Positions 5,385 to 13,376 are shown, numbered from the stretch's first letter. The stretch is 21,907 bases of DNA from Clostridiales bacterium UBA1234 (GCA_002308995.1 DBWQ01000008.1:16894-38800), one strand, 5' to 3'. A program made the numbers and translations. The notes: generated by a model not told the origin, from the sequence alone.

Positions 5385-6671
5385 ATGTTAGATATCAAAT
5401 TTGTGAGAGAAAACCCAGATGTTGTGAGAGAAAACATCAAAAAGAAATTTCAAGATCAAAAGCTTCCACTTGTGGATGAAGTTTTGGAGCTTGATCAAAA
5501 ATTAAGAGAGTTTCGTTTAAAAGGTGATGAACTAAGAGCTGGTAGAAATGCGAAAAGCTCTGAAATTGGTGCTTTGATGAAAAATGGTAAAAAAGACGAG
5601 GCAGAAAAAATCAAAGCGGAAGTGAATGCTATTAATGAAGAACTCGTTCATATTGAAGAAAATGAGGCTACTCTTTCGGAAGAATTAAAAAGTAAAATGA
5701 TGGTGATTCCCAATATTATTGACGCTTCTGTTCCAATTGGCAAAGACGATAGTGAAAATGTTGAAAATGAAAGATTTGGTGAGCCTGTCGTTCCACCATT
5801 TGAAGTTCCTTATCATGCCGATATTATGGATAGACTAAATGGCCTTGATAAAGATAGTGCTGGCCGTACTTCCGGTAATGGTTTTTATTATTTAGTGGGC
5901 GATGTGGCTCGTCTTCATTCTGCCATGATCTCGTATGCGAGAGATTTTATGATTAACAAAGGCTTTACCTACTGTATTCCTCCTTTTATGATTCGTAGTG
6001 ATGTAGTAAACGGTGTGATGAGCTTTGCCGAGATGGAAGCCATGATGTATAAAATTGAAGGAGAAGATTTATTCTTAATTGGTACTTCAGAGCATTCGAT
6101 GATTGGTAAATTCAAAGGACAAATTGTGAAAGAAGAAGAACTTCCACTTACCCTTACTTCGTACTCTCCATGCTTTAGAAAAGAAGTTGGTTCTCATGGT
6201 ATCGAAGAAAGAGGCGTTTATCGTGTGCACCAATTTGAAAAGCAAGAGATGGTAGTACTATGTAAGCCAGAAGATTCGATGGATTGGTACAATAAAATGT
6301 GGAGCTATACGGTTGAATTCTTTAGAAGCTTAGATATTCCTGTTAGAACCCTTGAGTGCTGCAGTGGTGACCTTGCTGACCTAAAAGTAAAATCTTGTGA
6401 TGTAGAAGCTTGGAGCCCTCGTCAACAAAAATATTTTGAAGTTGGTAGCTGTTCTACCCTTGGTGATGCACAAGCAAGACGCTTAGGTATTCGTGCGAAA
6501 GGAAAAGATGGTAACTATTTAGTACACACCTTAAATAACACAGTGCTTGCTACTCCTCGAGGACTCATTGCTTTCTTAGAAAACAACGTCAACGAAGATG
6601 GCAGTGTGAATATTCCAGTAGCACTTAGACCTTACATGGGCGGATTAGAAAAAATTGTACCTAAAAAATAA
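5385..6671 (+). CDS. serS: Serine--tRNA ligase
   Basis: This cytosolic class II synthetase charges tRNA-Ser with serine. The N-terminal coiled-coil arm spans about residues 30-105. The serine-binding motif is TSEH at 234-237, class II motif 2 contains FRKEVG at 264-269, and motif 3 is TPRGLIAFLEN at 390-400. At 428 aa it is complete. Several blocks differ from the common bacterial form: SGDLADLKVKSCDVEAWSPR (327-346) and HTLNNTVLATPRG (381-393) stand where many bacteria have a TGDMGFSA-type block and TLNGSGLAVGRT. The variant looks closer to archaeal-like SerRS to my eye. The ATG has an AAAGGAG site nine bases upstream. It is regulated by the serine T-box upstream and ended by the terminator at 6689-6725. 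Confidence 0.96.
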   Translation: MLDIKFVRENPDVVRENIKKKFQDQKLPLVDEVLELDQKLREFRLKGDELRAGRNAKSSEIGALMKNGKKDEAEKIKAEVNAINEELVHIEENEATLSEELKSKMMVIPNIIDASVPIGKDDSENVENERFGEPVVPPFEVPYHADIMDRLNGLDKDSAGRTSGNGFYYLVGDVARLHSAMISYARDFMINKGFTYCIPPFMIRSDVVNGVMSFAEMEAMMYKIEGEDLFLIGTSEHSMIGKFKGQIVKEEELPLTLTSYSPCFRKEVGSHGIEERGVYRVHQFEKQEMVVLCKPEDSMDWYNKMWSYTVEFFRSLDIPVRTLECCSGDLADLKVKSCDVEAWSPRQQKYFEVGSCSTLGDAQARRLGIRAKGKDGNYLVHTLNNTVLATPRGLIAFLENNVNEDGSVNIPVALRPYMGGLEKIVPKK

Positions 6672-6688
6672 TTTCATTCAGAACTATC

Positions 6689-6725
6689 AAAGAGATTTAG
6701 AAACTGATTTCTAAATCTCTTTTTT
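6689..6725 (+). terminator. Intrinsic terminator after serS
   Basis: A perfect 15-bp A/T-rich stem (6689-6703 with 6708-6722), a CTGA tetraloop and a T-run, 17 bases past the serS stop codon. The stretch from here to the promoter at 6833 shows nothing else I can name. Confidence 0.9.
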
Positions 6726-6832
6726 GAATGACATCTTTCGACTTATTTTTGTGTCATATTCACCGCTTTTTTCATTATGTTAAAGTATTATTTTCAACCT
6801 CAAAAATTTCACAAAAAATTCTTGCTACTCTC

Positions 6833-6861
6833 TTGCCTTTTAATTTCCAATTCACTATACT
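6833..6861 (+). promoter_or_regulatory. Promoter of the ATP-grasp ligase gene
   Basis: TTGCCT (6833-6838) and TATACT (6856-6861) with a 17-bp spacer. The predicted start near 6868 leaves a very short leader containing the AGAGAGG ribosome site. With the serS terminator upstream, this marks a separate transcription unit. Confidence 0.65.
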
Positions 6862-6882
6862 TTTTACTATAGAGAGGTGTGT

Positions 6883-8100
6883 ATGCAAATGAAAACCGTT
6901 GAAAAAGAATTTATGGGTGTCCTTTTGGGAAGTGACATCAACACATACAGTATGGCAAGAGCATTTCATGAACAGTATGGCACCAAAACCGCTGTATTTG
7001 GCAAATTCTACACAGGTCCAAGTTACCAAAGCAAAATCACAGAATTTTACGCAGATCCCAATTTAGATCAAAAGAAAACGTTTATTAAAACACTTAACGA
7101 TTTTGCTAAAAAGTATCCAAAGAAAAAACTCATCCTACTTGGATGTGGTGATAACTACGTAAGACAAATCATTGAAAACAAAAAAGAGCTTGCAAAAAAC
7201 TTTATTATTCCTTATATTGATAGGCCTTTAATGGAAAACCTTATCAAAAAGGAAAAATTCTATGAGATGTGCGAAAAGTACAAAATTCCTTATCCTAAAA
7301 CATTTATCTACAAAAAAGAAATGGGCACTCACTATGCCCTAGCCTTTGGCTTCCCTATGGTTCTAAAGCCGTCGAATAGTGTCGATTATTTTGCTCACGA
7401 ATTTCCAACCCAAAACAAAGTTTATATTATCAAATCGCAAGCCGAGTTAGATAGCACCATTAAACAAATTTATGATGCTGGCTATTCTGACACGCTTATT
7501 TTGCAAGACTTTATCCCTGGTGACGATTCTTACATGCGCGTGATGACATGCTACTCGGATGAACATGGCAAAGTAAAATTAATGTCCCTTGGCCACACCA
7601 TGTTAGAAGAACATACTCCTCATGGCATTGGGAATCATGCGGTTGTCATGAATGAAGTGAATGAAGAATTATCTAACCTTCTTAAAAACTTTTTGGAGTC
7701 AATTCACTATACTGGCTTTTCTAATTTTGATATTAAATATGATGAGCGTGATAACACTTATAAAATCTTTGAAATTAACCTAAGACAAGGCAGAAGTAAC
7801 TACTATGTTACAGGAGCAGGTTATAACCTTGCAAAATATGTCGTTGAAGATCGTGTTTATCACAAAGATTTAGGCTATACTATTGCGGATAAAAAACATT
7901 TATGGTCAATGGTGCCACTTGGTATTCCGTTTAAATACGTGAAAAATCAAGAATATGTGAATGAGATGAAAGAACTTGTCAAAGAAAATGAATTTGTCAA
8001 TCCTTTGTTTTATGAAGGTGATAATGGATTACCACGATATATTAAACTTCAGAGAGCTGCTTTTCAGCAATTTGGGAAGTTTAAAAAATACCTTGGCTAA
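6883..8100 (+). CDS. ATP-grasp carboxylate-amine ligase, possibly peptidoglycan-precursor amino-acid ligase
   Basis: ATP-grasp enzymes activate a carboxylate as acyl phosphate and join it to an amine. Here a probable ATP-contacting lysine is in MVLKPSNS (K162), QDFIPGDDSYMRV (208-220) fits the central sheet, and FEINLRQGRSNYYV (296-309) carries the metal-binding Glu and Asn. The N-terminal part has a pre-ATP-grasp Rossmann-like fold (MGVLLGSDIN). The overall look recalls the carboxylate-amine ligases that include enterococcal D-aspartate ligase, which acts on cell-wall precursors. No racemase gene is adjacent to support D-Asp as substrate. The Mur ligase gene next door supports a cell-wall role. 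I chose the ATG at 6883 because AGAGAGG ends six bases upstream; a GTG at 6877 lies inside that site, and an ATG at 6889 is possible. 405 aa, complete. Substrates are unknown. Confidence 0.8.
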   Translation: MQMKTVEKEFMGVLLGSDINTYSMARAFHEQYGTKTAVFGKFYTGPSYQSKITEFYADPNLDQKKTFIKTLNDFAKKYPKKKLILLGCGDNYVRQIIENKKELAKNFIIPYIDRPLMENLIKKEKFYEMCEKYKIPYPKTFIYKKEMGTHYALAFGFPMVLKPSNSVDYFAHEFPTQNKVYIIKSQAELDSTIKQIYDAGYSDTLILQDFIPGDDSYMRVMTCYSDEHGKVKLMSLGHTMLEEHTPHGIGNHAVVMNEVNEELSNLLKNFLESIHYTGFSNFDIKYDERDNTYKIFEINLRQGRSNYYVTGAGYNLAKYVVEDRVYHKDLGYTIADKKHLWSMVPLGIPFKYVKNQEYVNEMKELVKENEFVNPLFYEGDNGLPRYIKLQRAAFQQFGKFKKYLG

Positions 8101-8105
8101 TTTGC

Positions 8106-8214
8106 CAAATAATTGCCTTTTTGCTTCGTTAAACTTCACTCACAAATCCTCGACGTATATCAATACGACTCCGGTTTGTTCGCTCGTTTGCCTTGCAAAA
8201 AGAACAATTCTTTG
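8106..8214. repeat. Long-hairpin intergenic repeat, family 2, copy 2
   Basis: Arms 8106-8124 and 8195-8214 pair with small mismatches. The core reads AAATCCTCGACGTAT...ATACGACTCCGGTTT with CGTAT/ATACG and ACAAA/TTTGT pairs, matching copy 1 at 5229-5351. The outer arm sequences differ between copies, yet each pair stays complementary. It starts five bases after the ATP-grasp stop codon, so it may also act as the 3' end or a processing point of that transcript. Confidence 0.68.
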
Positions 8215-8235
8215 AAAATTAAAACGATATATTAG

Positions 8236-8260
8236 CGGAACGACTATCATAGCCGTTCCG
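8236..8260. promoter_or_regulatory. Palindromic hairpin upstream of the Mur ligase gene
   Basis: CGGAACG (8236-8242) and CGTTCCG (8254-8260) flank a smaller CTAT/ATAG pair, giving an almost continuous 25-nt hairpin ending 12 bases before the AGAAAGGA ribosome site. No T-run follows, so it is more likely an operator or a leader structure than a terminator. A TATATT at 8228-8233 could be a -10 but lacks a good -35. Confidence 0.4.
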
Positions 8261-8288
8261 TATCATTAACTTAGAAAGGATTTTTAAC

Positions 8289-9809
8289 ATGCAAATTAAA
8301 AACTATATCGATATTTTAAATCAAGATGGTTTAATTACTAAGACAAATGTTTCGGACGATATGATGCATACCGAAATCGAAAAGGTTTCATATAACTCTA
8401 AAGATGTGGCTTCCAATACCCTATTTATCTGTAAAGGATTAAAATATAAAGAAGAGTATTTGCTAGAAGCCATTCAAAACGGTGCCATTTGTTATGTGGC
8501 AGAAGAAATAAAAAATGTGGGCGAAGATTTTCCATGCATTATTGTAAATGATATTCGTAAAGCACTTGCCCTTATCTCTATTCTTTACTATGATTATCCC
8601 GCTACGAAAATCAATATGATTGGCCTTACTGGTACCAAAGGAAAGTCTACTACCGCTTATTATATTAAAAGTATTTTAGATCACTATATGGAAAGTATCG
8701 GGCATAAAGATACCGCTATCGTTTCTTCCATTGATACCTATGATGGTGTAATCACCAAAGAATCTGTCATCACTTCTCCAGAATCCTTTGACTTACAAGG
8801 ACATATTCGCAATGCCGTTAATACTGGCCTAGAAAATTTAGTGATGGAAGTCAGTTCACAAGCACTTAAACTAAACCGTGTGTATGGCATTACCTACAAA
8901 GTAGGCGCTTTTTTAAACATCTCAGAAGATCATATTAGCGGTATTGAACATCCAACCTTTGAAGACTACTTCTACTCCAAGCTTCAGATTTTTAAACAAG
9001 TAGAAAATGCTGTGATTAATTTAGATTCCGATATGATATCCGATATTTTGGAAGCAGCAAAGGTATGTAAAACCATTACGACTTTTAGTACTAAAAATAA
9101 AGATGCCGATATCTTTGCCTTTGATATTCAAAAAGATGGGCATGAAAAGATTAAGTTTAAAGTTTTATCTAAAATATCACCATTAAATGAAAAAGAATTT
9201 GTACTAACCATGCCAGGTTTATTTAACGTAGAAAATGCGCTATGTGCTATCGCCACTGCTTCTATTTTAAATGTACCTTATGAGAATATGTATGAAGGAT
9301 TACTACATGCTAAAGCAAGTGGTAGAATGGAAATCCACGCAAGTAAGAACGGAAAGATTATTGTTATCGTTGATTATGCACATAACAAATTAAGCTTTGA
9401 AAAGCTCTATGAATCTACCAAGGCAGAATATCCCGATAAAGATATCATTACTGTATTTGGTTGCCCAGGTGGCAAAGCACAGCTTCGTAGAATGCATTTA
9501 GGAGAGCTTTCTGGTAAAAATTCAAAAATAAGCTATTTAACAGCCGAAGACCCAGGCCCAGAAAACACACTCGATATTTGCAAAGAGATTGCCTCTTATA
9601 TCGAAAAAGAAAACGGCAAGTACAAAATTATTGAAGACCGTGGCGAAGCGATTAAAACAGCAATTCTTGAAAATGAGAATGTGGTAATATTAATTACCGG
9701 CAAAGGAAATGAAACAAGACAAAAAATGGGCACCACTTATGTACCATGTTTGACGGATACAGAGTATGCGGTGGAAGCGTTAAAAGAATATGATGCAAAA
9801 AGCGAATGA
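8289..9809 (+). CDS. MurE-type Mur ligase (UDP-MurNAc-tripeptide synthetase-like)
   Basis: Mur ligases add an amino acid to a UDP-MurNAc peptide using ATP. The three-domain layout is visible: N-terminal UDP-binding part, P-loop GLTGTKGKSTT (112-122), the equivalent of the carbamylated lysine at K231 in YFYSKLQIF, SGRMEI (344-349), and DYAHN (362-366) opening the C-terminal domain. The motif that sets the third residue is DNPR in diaminopimelate enzymes and a DDPN-like form in lysine enzymes. Here it reads EDPG (420-423), fitting neither. The usual GCGGDRD block is GCPGGKAQ (391-398). At 506 aa it is complete. AGAAAGGA lies eight bases before the ATG. It could be the cell's only MurE with divergent specificity or a second paralog acting with the ATP-grasp ligase upstream. 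Family firm, amino acid unassigned. Confidence 0.85.
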   Translation: MQIKNYIDILNQDGLITKTNVSDDMMHTEIEKVSYNSKDVASNTLFICKGLKYKEEYLLEAIQNGAICYVAEEIKNVGEDFPCIIVNDIRKALALISILYYDYPATKINMIGLTGTKGKSTTAYYIKSILDHYMESIGHKDTAIVSSIDTYDGVITKESVITSPESFDLQGHIRNAVNTGLENLVMEVSSQALKLNRVYGITYKVGAFLNISEDHISGIEHPTFEDYFYSKLQIFKQVENAVINLDSDMISDILEAAKVCKTITTFSTKNKDADIFAFDIQKDGHEKIKFKVLSKISPLNEKEFVLTMPGLFNVENALCAIATASILNVPYENMYEGLLHAKASGRMEIHASKNGKIIVIVDYAHNKLSFEKLYESTKAEYPDKDIITVFGCPGGKAQLRRMHLGELSGKNSKISYLTAEDPGPENTLDICKEIASYIEKENGKYKIIEDRGEAIKTAILENENVVILITGKGNETRQKMGTTYVPCLTDTEYAVEALKEYDAKSE

Positions 9810-9828
9810 GTATAAACTCATTCGCTTT
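9799..9828. terminator. Bidirectional terminator hairpin overlapping the Mur ligase stop
   Basis: A perfect 12-bp stem AAAGCGAATGAG/CTCATTCGCTTT with a 6-nt loop begins inside the last codons of the Mur ligase gene. It is flanked by AAAA on the left and CTTC on the right, so its T-run is better for minus-strand transcripts coming from 9868-10464. Confidence 0.65.
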
Positions 9829-9867
9829 CTTCATTCTAAAATATGTTCTGTAGAATTACAACCGCTT

Positions 9868-10464
9868 TTAAATACCAGGATGTTCATGAAAACTATACAT
9901 GCCAGTTGTATTATCATAGTTAACAGTCACACCTGATGTTCTATCATCATTAGCATATTCAATAGATTCGTGTTGCACACTTGTTTCGTTTCCAAATAAA
10001 ATTTTAGCCTTATTTTCAACCTGTTCTCTAGAAAAATAATAAATAGTAGGACTCGCACTATAAAATCTAGCTTCTTCTTCGGTAAGAACTGCTTCTTCTT
10101 TCTTTACAGCTTCTTCTTTATCAAAGGACTCAAATACACTCTTAAGAATATCTTTATTACTCTTTTTATTATCCACATTTCCTACAAGCAAAATGGTGCT
10201 TGTCTCTCCGTCCCAATCCACGTTAAGCCCCATCGCTTCGCCTACGGCTCTTACCGGCAAATACGTTGTTCCGTTAATTAAAAATGGTTCTACGATATTT
10301 CCATTTGCATCCTTTGGTATAACTTCACTGCCATTTAGTTTGATTTTGATATCTCTAAATGTTCTTTGAATCGTTTCACTGCGATTGGCAGCAAAGGTTA
10401 ACCCTCCCATTAAAACTGCCATGGTGCTTGCACCCATAATAAAATGCTTTAGTTCCTTTTTCAT
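9868..10464 (-). CDS. Secreted copper-amine-oxidase N-terminal-like domain protein, short paralog
   Basis: The product is 198 aa. Residues 1 to about 26 form a signal peptide (basic start, hydrophobic core, TFAAN), so it is exported. Residues about 44-95 form a module of the copper amine oxidase N-terminal-like type (PF07833), with GTTYLPVRAVGEAMGLNVDW as the key stretch. This is a common cell-surface module in Clostridia and does not imply oxidase activity. The last 100 residues have a Lys/Glu-rich segment and an unrecognised C-terminal part. The ATG follows GGGAGGA by eight bases. The next gene upstream is a paralog with 185 bp of perfect identity but an unrelated C-terminal part. I see no convincing promoter; a terminator upstream at 10571-10630 suggests that it is transcribed separately. 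Confidence 0.8.
   Translation of the reverse strand: MKKELKHFIMGASTMAVLMGGLTFAANRSETIQRTFRDIKIKLNGSEVIPKDANGNIVEPFLINGTTYLPVRAVGEAMGLNVDWDGETSTILLVGNVDNKKSNKDILKSVFESFDKEEAVKKEEAVLTEEEARFYSASPTIYYFSREQVENKAKILFGNETSVQHESIEYANDDRTSGVTVNYDNTTGMYSFHEHPGI
10241..10425. repeat. 185-bp direct repeat, copy 1
   Basis: Identical base for base to 11181-11365. It encodes most of the signal peptide and copper-amine-oxidase-like module. Differences, including silent ones, start abruptly on both sides: several in the next 26 bases at the left end, and one right after the right end. Confidence 0.95.
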
Positions 10465-10570
10465 TTGAATGTTCCTCCCTTTAAAATTTGACTTTTCTTT
10501 CCTCTAAAAATAGACTAACATACCAAAAAGCATTTTTCAAGCAGTAGTAGCTAAATTAAAAAACCTGTGA

Positions 10571-10630
10571 AAAAAGGACACCTTCCAAAAACACCAAAAG
10601 TAGTGTTTTGAGAAAGGTTCCTTTTTTTTC
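10571..10630. terminator. Terminator of the longer secreted-protein gene
   Basis: A long interrupted hairpin: AAAAAGGA (10571-10578) with TCCTTTTT (10619-10626), CCTT with AAGG inside, then CCAAAAACAC (10585-10594) with GTGTTTTG (10603-10610). A T-run follows on the minus strand, and also on the plus strand. It separates the two paralogous secreted-protein genes. Confidence 0.8.
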
Positions 10631-10648
10631 TCTAAAAATCTTTAAGTT

Positions 10649-11404
10649 TTATATAACAAATTGAAGTTTTAACTCATTATTGTCAATGATGATTTGATAA
10701 CGGCTTTCATCTAATTCTTCAGTTGGAAGACCATCCAAACTTAAGGATAATTTGCTTACAGCATCTGATAATGACAATATTTCATCATTTGCTATATCAT
10801 AATAATATGAAAACTGGTATTCTCCTCCACCTGTTGAAGGCATTGGAGATCCCCCTTCTGGAATACTAGAATAAATATAGACTACTAAAACGTTATTCTT
10901 AATGACATACTGATAGTCATAAACAATTCCCTTATCTAAAGACTCCTCTATGATTGCATGTGCAGCAACAGGTTCATATGTACGAGGTAATACTTCGCTT
11001 AGTATTCTTTCATTAAGTTCATTGATTGTTTTAGTATTTCCAACAATTTTAGGCAATTTTACTCTAAACATTTTATAATATCCATCCGTATAATCTACCC
11101 CATCAACAATTGAAATACTATTCGTTAGTTTTACCGTACTCGTCTCGCCATCCCAATCCACATTAAGTCCCATTGCTTCTCCTACGGCTCTTACCGGCAA
11201 ATACGTTGTTCCGTTAATTAAAAATGGTTCTACGATATTTCCATTTGCATCCTTTGGTATAACTTCACTGCCATTTAGTTTGATTTTGATATCTCTAAAT
11301 GTTCTTTGAATCGTTTCACTGCGATTGGCAGCAAAGGTTAACCCTCCCATTAAAACTGCCATGGTACTTGCACCCATGATAAAATGCTTCCATCCTTGCT
11401 TCAT
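10649..11404 (-). CDS. Secreted copper-amine-oxidase N-terminal-like domain protein with DUF4163/DUF3298-like C-terminal part
   Basis: The 251-aa product has a signal peptide (residues 1 to about 26), a copper-amine-oxidase N-terminal-like module (about 44-95) and a C-terminal part of about 150 residues. That part begins YKMFRVKLPKIVG and includes YQFSYYYDIANDEILSLSDAV, resembling the DUF4163/DUF3298 region found in surface proteins and anti-sigma factors such as RsiV. It looks shorter than the full domain pair, so it may be trimmed. It is probably exported and cell-wall associated, with unknown ligand. The ATG follows AAGGAGGAG. It lies just after the ftsH terminator and may depend on read-through, since I see no good promoter in the gap. 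The 185-bp identity with the gene downstream points to recent exchange between the two. Confidence 0.8.
   Translation of the reverse strand: MKQGWKHFIMGASTMAVLMGGLTFAANRSETIQRTFRDIKIKLNGSEVIPKDANGNIVEPFLINGTTYLPVRAVGEAMGLNVDWDGETSTVKLTNSISIVDGVDYTDGYYKMFRVKLPKIVGNTKTINELNERILSEVLPRTYEPVAAHAIIEESLDKGIVYDYQYVIKNNVLVVYIYSSIPEGGSPMPSTGGGEYQFSYYYDIANDEILSLSDAVSKLSLSLDGLPTEELDESRYQIIIDNNELKLQFVI
11181..11365. repeat. 185-bp direct repeat, copy 2
   Basis: Perfect copy of 10241-10425 in the same orientation, 940 bp away. Homologous recombination between the copies would delete one gene and leave a hybrid. Confidence 0.95.
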
Positions 11405-11444
11405 TTTAAAACTCCTCCTTTATATGATTATTTAATATAAAAAC

Positions 11445-11472
11445 TAGGTTGCCTTGCTAAAAAGACAACCTA
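11445..11472 (-). terminator. Intrinsic terminator after ftsH
   Basis: TAGGTTG (11445-11451) pairs with CAACCTA (11466-11472), followed on the minus strand by GTTTTTATATT. The 7-bp main stem is modest, so some read-through into the secreted-protein gene at 10649-11404 is plausible. Confidence 0.7.
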
Positions 11473-11482
11473 TTTAATTCAT

Positions 11483-13294
11483 TTATGAATTCATAATGGC
11501 TTCAAATTCTTCTGCTTCAATTTTTTCTTTTTCCAGTAAAACTTGAGCCACTCTATGAAGCTGTTCTACATGTTCTTCTAAGATTTTCTTTGCTCTGTTA
11601 TATCCTGTATCAATAATATTCTTTACTTCTACATCAATCACAGCGGCAATTTCATCACTGTAGTTTTTAATATTGTTGATGTCTCTACCAAGGAATACTT
11701 CTTCTTGATCATTACCAAATGTGATGGTTCCAAGCCTGTCGCTCATACCATACTTCATGACCATGCTTCTAGCAAGCTTGCTTGCTCTTTCGATATCGTT
11801 AGATGCACCGGTACTAATATCATTTAAGATAAGTTGCTCGGCTACCCTACCGCCAAGAAGTGATACAATTTTTTCTTCCATTTCAGATTTAGAAGCAAAT
11901 GACTTATCTTCTGTATTTTTATACATCGTATAACCACCTGCCATACCTCTAGGGATAATGGAAATTTGATGTACTGGCTCTGCATGTGGTAAGAACTTGC
12001 TAACAACTGCGTGACCGCCTTCATGGTAAGCCACTAATTTCTTTTCTTCATCAGAAATCACTCTGCTTCTCTTTTCAGGGCCCATCATGACTTTTACCAT
12101 CGCATCTTCTAAATCTTGCATCGTGATAGATGTTTGGTCTTTACGAGCCGCAATTAAAGCTGCTTCATTCATCATGTTCTCTAAATCGGCTCCTGTGAAA
12201 CCTGCTGTATTTTTGGCAAGTACACCTAAATCGATTTCACCAGATAGTTTTTTCTTTTTCGCATATAGTGCTAAGATTTCTTCTCTTGCTTTTACATCGG
12301 GAGCTGGAACAACGATTTGTCTATCAAATCTTCCTGGTCTTAAAAGTGCTGGGTCTAGGATATCTGGTCTATTCGTTGCTGCAAGTACAATGATGCCTGT
12401 ATTGGTACCAAAGCCATCCATTTCAACAAGTAATTGGTTTAAGGTTTGTTCTCTTTCATCATGACCACCACCAAGGCCTGCACCTCTTTGACGACCTACT
12501 GCATCAATTTCATCAATAAAGACGATACATTGTCCTTTAGCTTTTGCTTCTCCAAATAAATCTCTCACACGTGATGCACCAACACCTACGTACATTTCTA
12601 CGAAATCAGAACCAGAGATTGAGAAAAATGGAACGCCCGCTTCACCAGCAACTGCCTTTGCCAAAAGCGTTTTACCTGTACCTGGCTGACCAACAAGAAG
12701 TACACCTTTTGGAATTCTAGCTCCCATATCTCTAAACTTCTTTGGATATTTTAAAAACTCTACAATTTCTTGTAATTCTTCTCTTTCTTCTGGAAGACCT
12801 GCTACATCTTTAAAAGTAATTTTTTCTTTATCTTCTGGATTGGAAAGCCTTGCTCTATTTTTAGTAAAAGACATGGCTCCCTTGCCACCACCAATATTTT
12901 GCATCATGAATACCCAGAACAAAATGAAGATGACGACCATACCGATTGGGGTAATGTAATCAATTAGCGTAAGTGCTATCGATGGGGAATTTTCTTTTAG
13001 TGAAAACTCTGATCCTGCAACGATTTTATCTTGCGCATACTCTACAAAAGCAGATTTAGATGGAATATTAACTGTTTTTTGCACCTTTTTTCCATCCTCT
13101 TTTAAATCCACAACCGCATAGGTACCATCACTTGATATTTCAACAGCTAATACATCACCTGTTTCAATTTTTGTTAAAAACTCATTATAAGTAATTTCTG
13201 TGTTTTTACTAGTATCTGCCACCATTGCTACAATTAAAAATAATAAGATTAACATGATGAGTAATGGTGCAATTCCTCTAAATGATTTTTTCAT
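11483..13294 (-). CDS. ftsH: ATP-dependent zinc metalloprotease FtsH
   Basis: This membrane-bound AAA protease forms hexamers that extract and degrade membrane and regulatory proteins. A first membrane helix lies at about residues 9-26, an external domain at 30-110, and a second helix at about 116-133. Walker A is GQPGTGKT (202-209; Gln replaces the commoner Pro), Walker B IVFIDEID (257-264), the second region of homology AATNRPDILDPALLRPGRFD (305-324), and the zinc site HEGGH (424-428). At 603 aa it is somewhat shorter than Bacillus FtsH, mainly at the C-terminus, but all catalytic parts are present. The ATG follows AAGGAGGAG. It lies directly after tilS, where hpt usually intervenes, and has a possible promoter of its own at 13332-13360. 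Confidence 0.98.
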   Translation of the reverse strand: MKKSFRGIAPLLIMLILLFLIVAMVADTSKNTEITYNEFLTKIETGDVLAVEISSDGTYAVVDLKEDGKKVQKTVNIPSKSAFVEYAQDKIVAGSEFSLKENSPSIALTLIDYITPIGMVVIFILFWVFMMQNIGGGKGAMSFTKNRARLSNPEDKEKITFKDVAGLPEEREELQEIVEFLKYPKKFRDMGARIPKGVLLVGQPGTGKTLLAKAVAGEAGVPFFSISGSDFVEMYVGVGASRVRDLFGEAKAKGQCIVFIDEIDAVGRQRGAGLGGGHDEREQTLNQLLVEMDGFGTNTGIIVLAATNRPDILDPALLRPGRFDRQIVVPAPDVKAREEILALYAKKKKLSGEIDLGVLAKNTAGFTGADLENMMNEAALIAARKDQTSITMQDLEDAMVKVMMGPEKRSRVISDEEKKLVAYHEGGHAVVSKFLPHAEPVHQISIIPRGMAGGYTMYKNTEDKSFASKSEMEEKIVSLLGGRVAEQLILNDISTGASNDIERASKLARSMVMKYGMSDRLGTITFGNDQEEVFLGRDINNIKNYSDEIAAVIDVEVKNIIDTGYNRAKKILEEHVEQLHRVAQVLLEKEKIEAEEFEAIMNS

Positions 13295-13331
13295 TGGCTC
13301 CTCCTTATATTTAATAATAAACGTCTTTTTA

Positions 13332-13360
13332 ATGTTACCATATTCCTATCCGATTGTCTA
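13332..13360 (-). promoter_or_regulatory. Candidate ftsH promoter
   Basis: On the minus strand TAGACA (13355-13360) and TAACAT (13332-13337) are 17 bp apart, in the 82-nt gap between tilS and ftsH. The -10 is only 4 of 6, so this is tentative. Confidence 0.4.
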
Positions 13361-13376
13361 GAAAATTCCCTAAGAT

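Noticed and set aside
9868..11404. Copper amine oxidase enzymes
   Set aside because: Only the short N-terminal-like surface module is present; no catalytic oxidase domain is encoded, so enzymatic activity should not be claimed.
12087..12464. Plus-strand reading frame of 125 codons inside ftsH
   Set aside because: Shadow of the conserved AAA domain on the other strand; no ribosome site or known domain.
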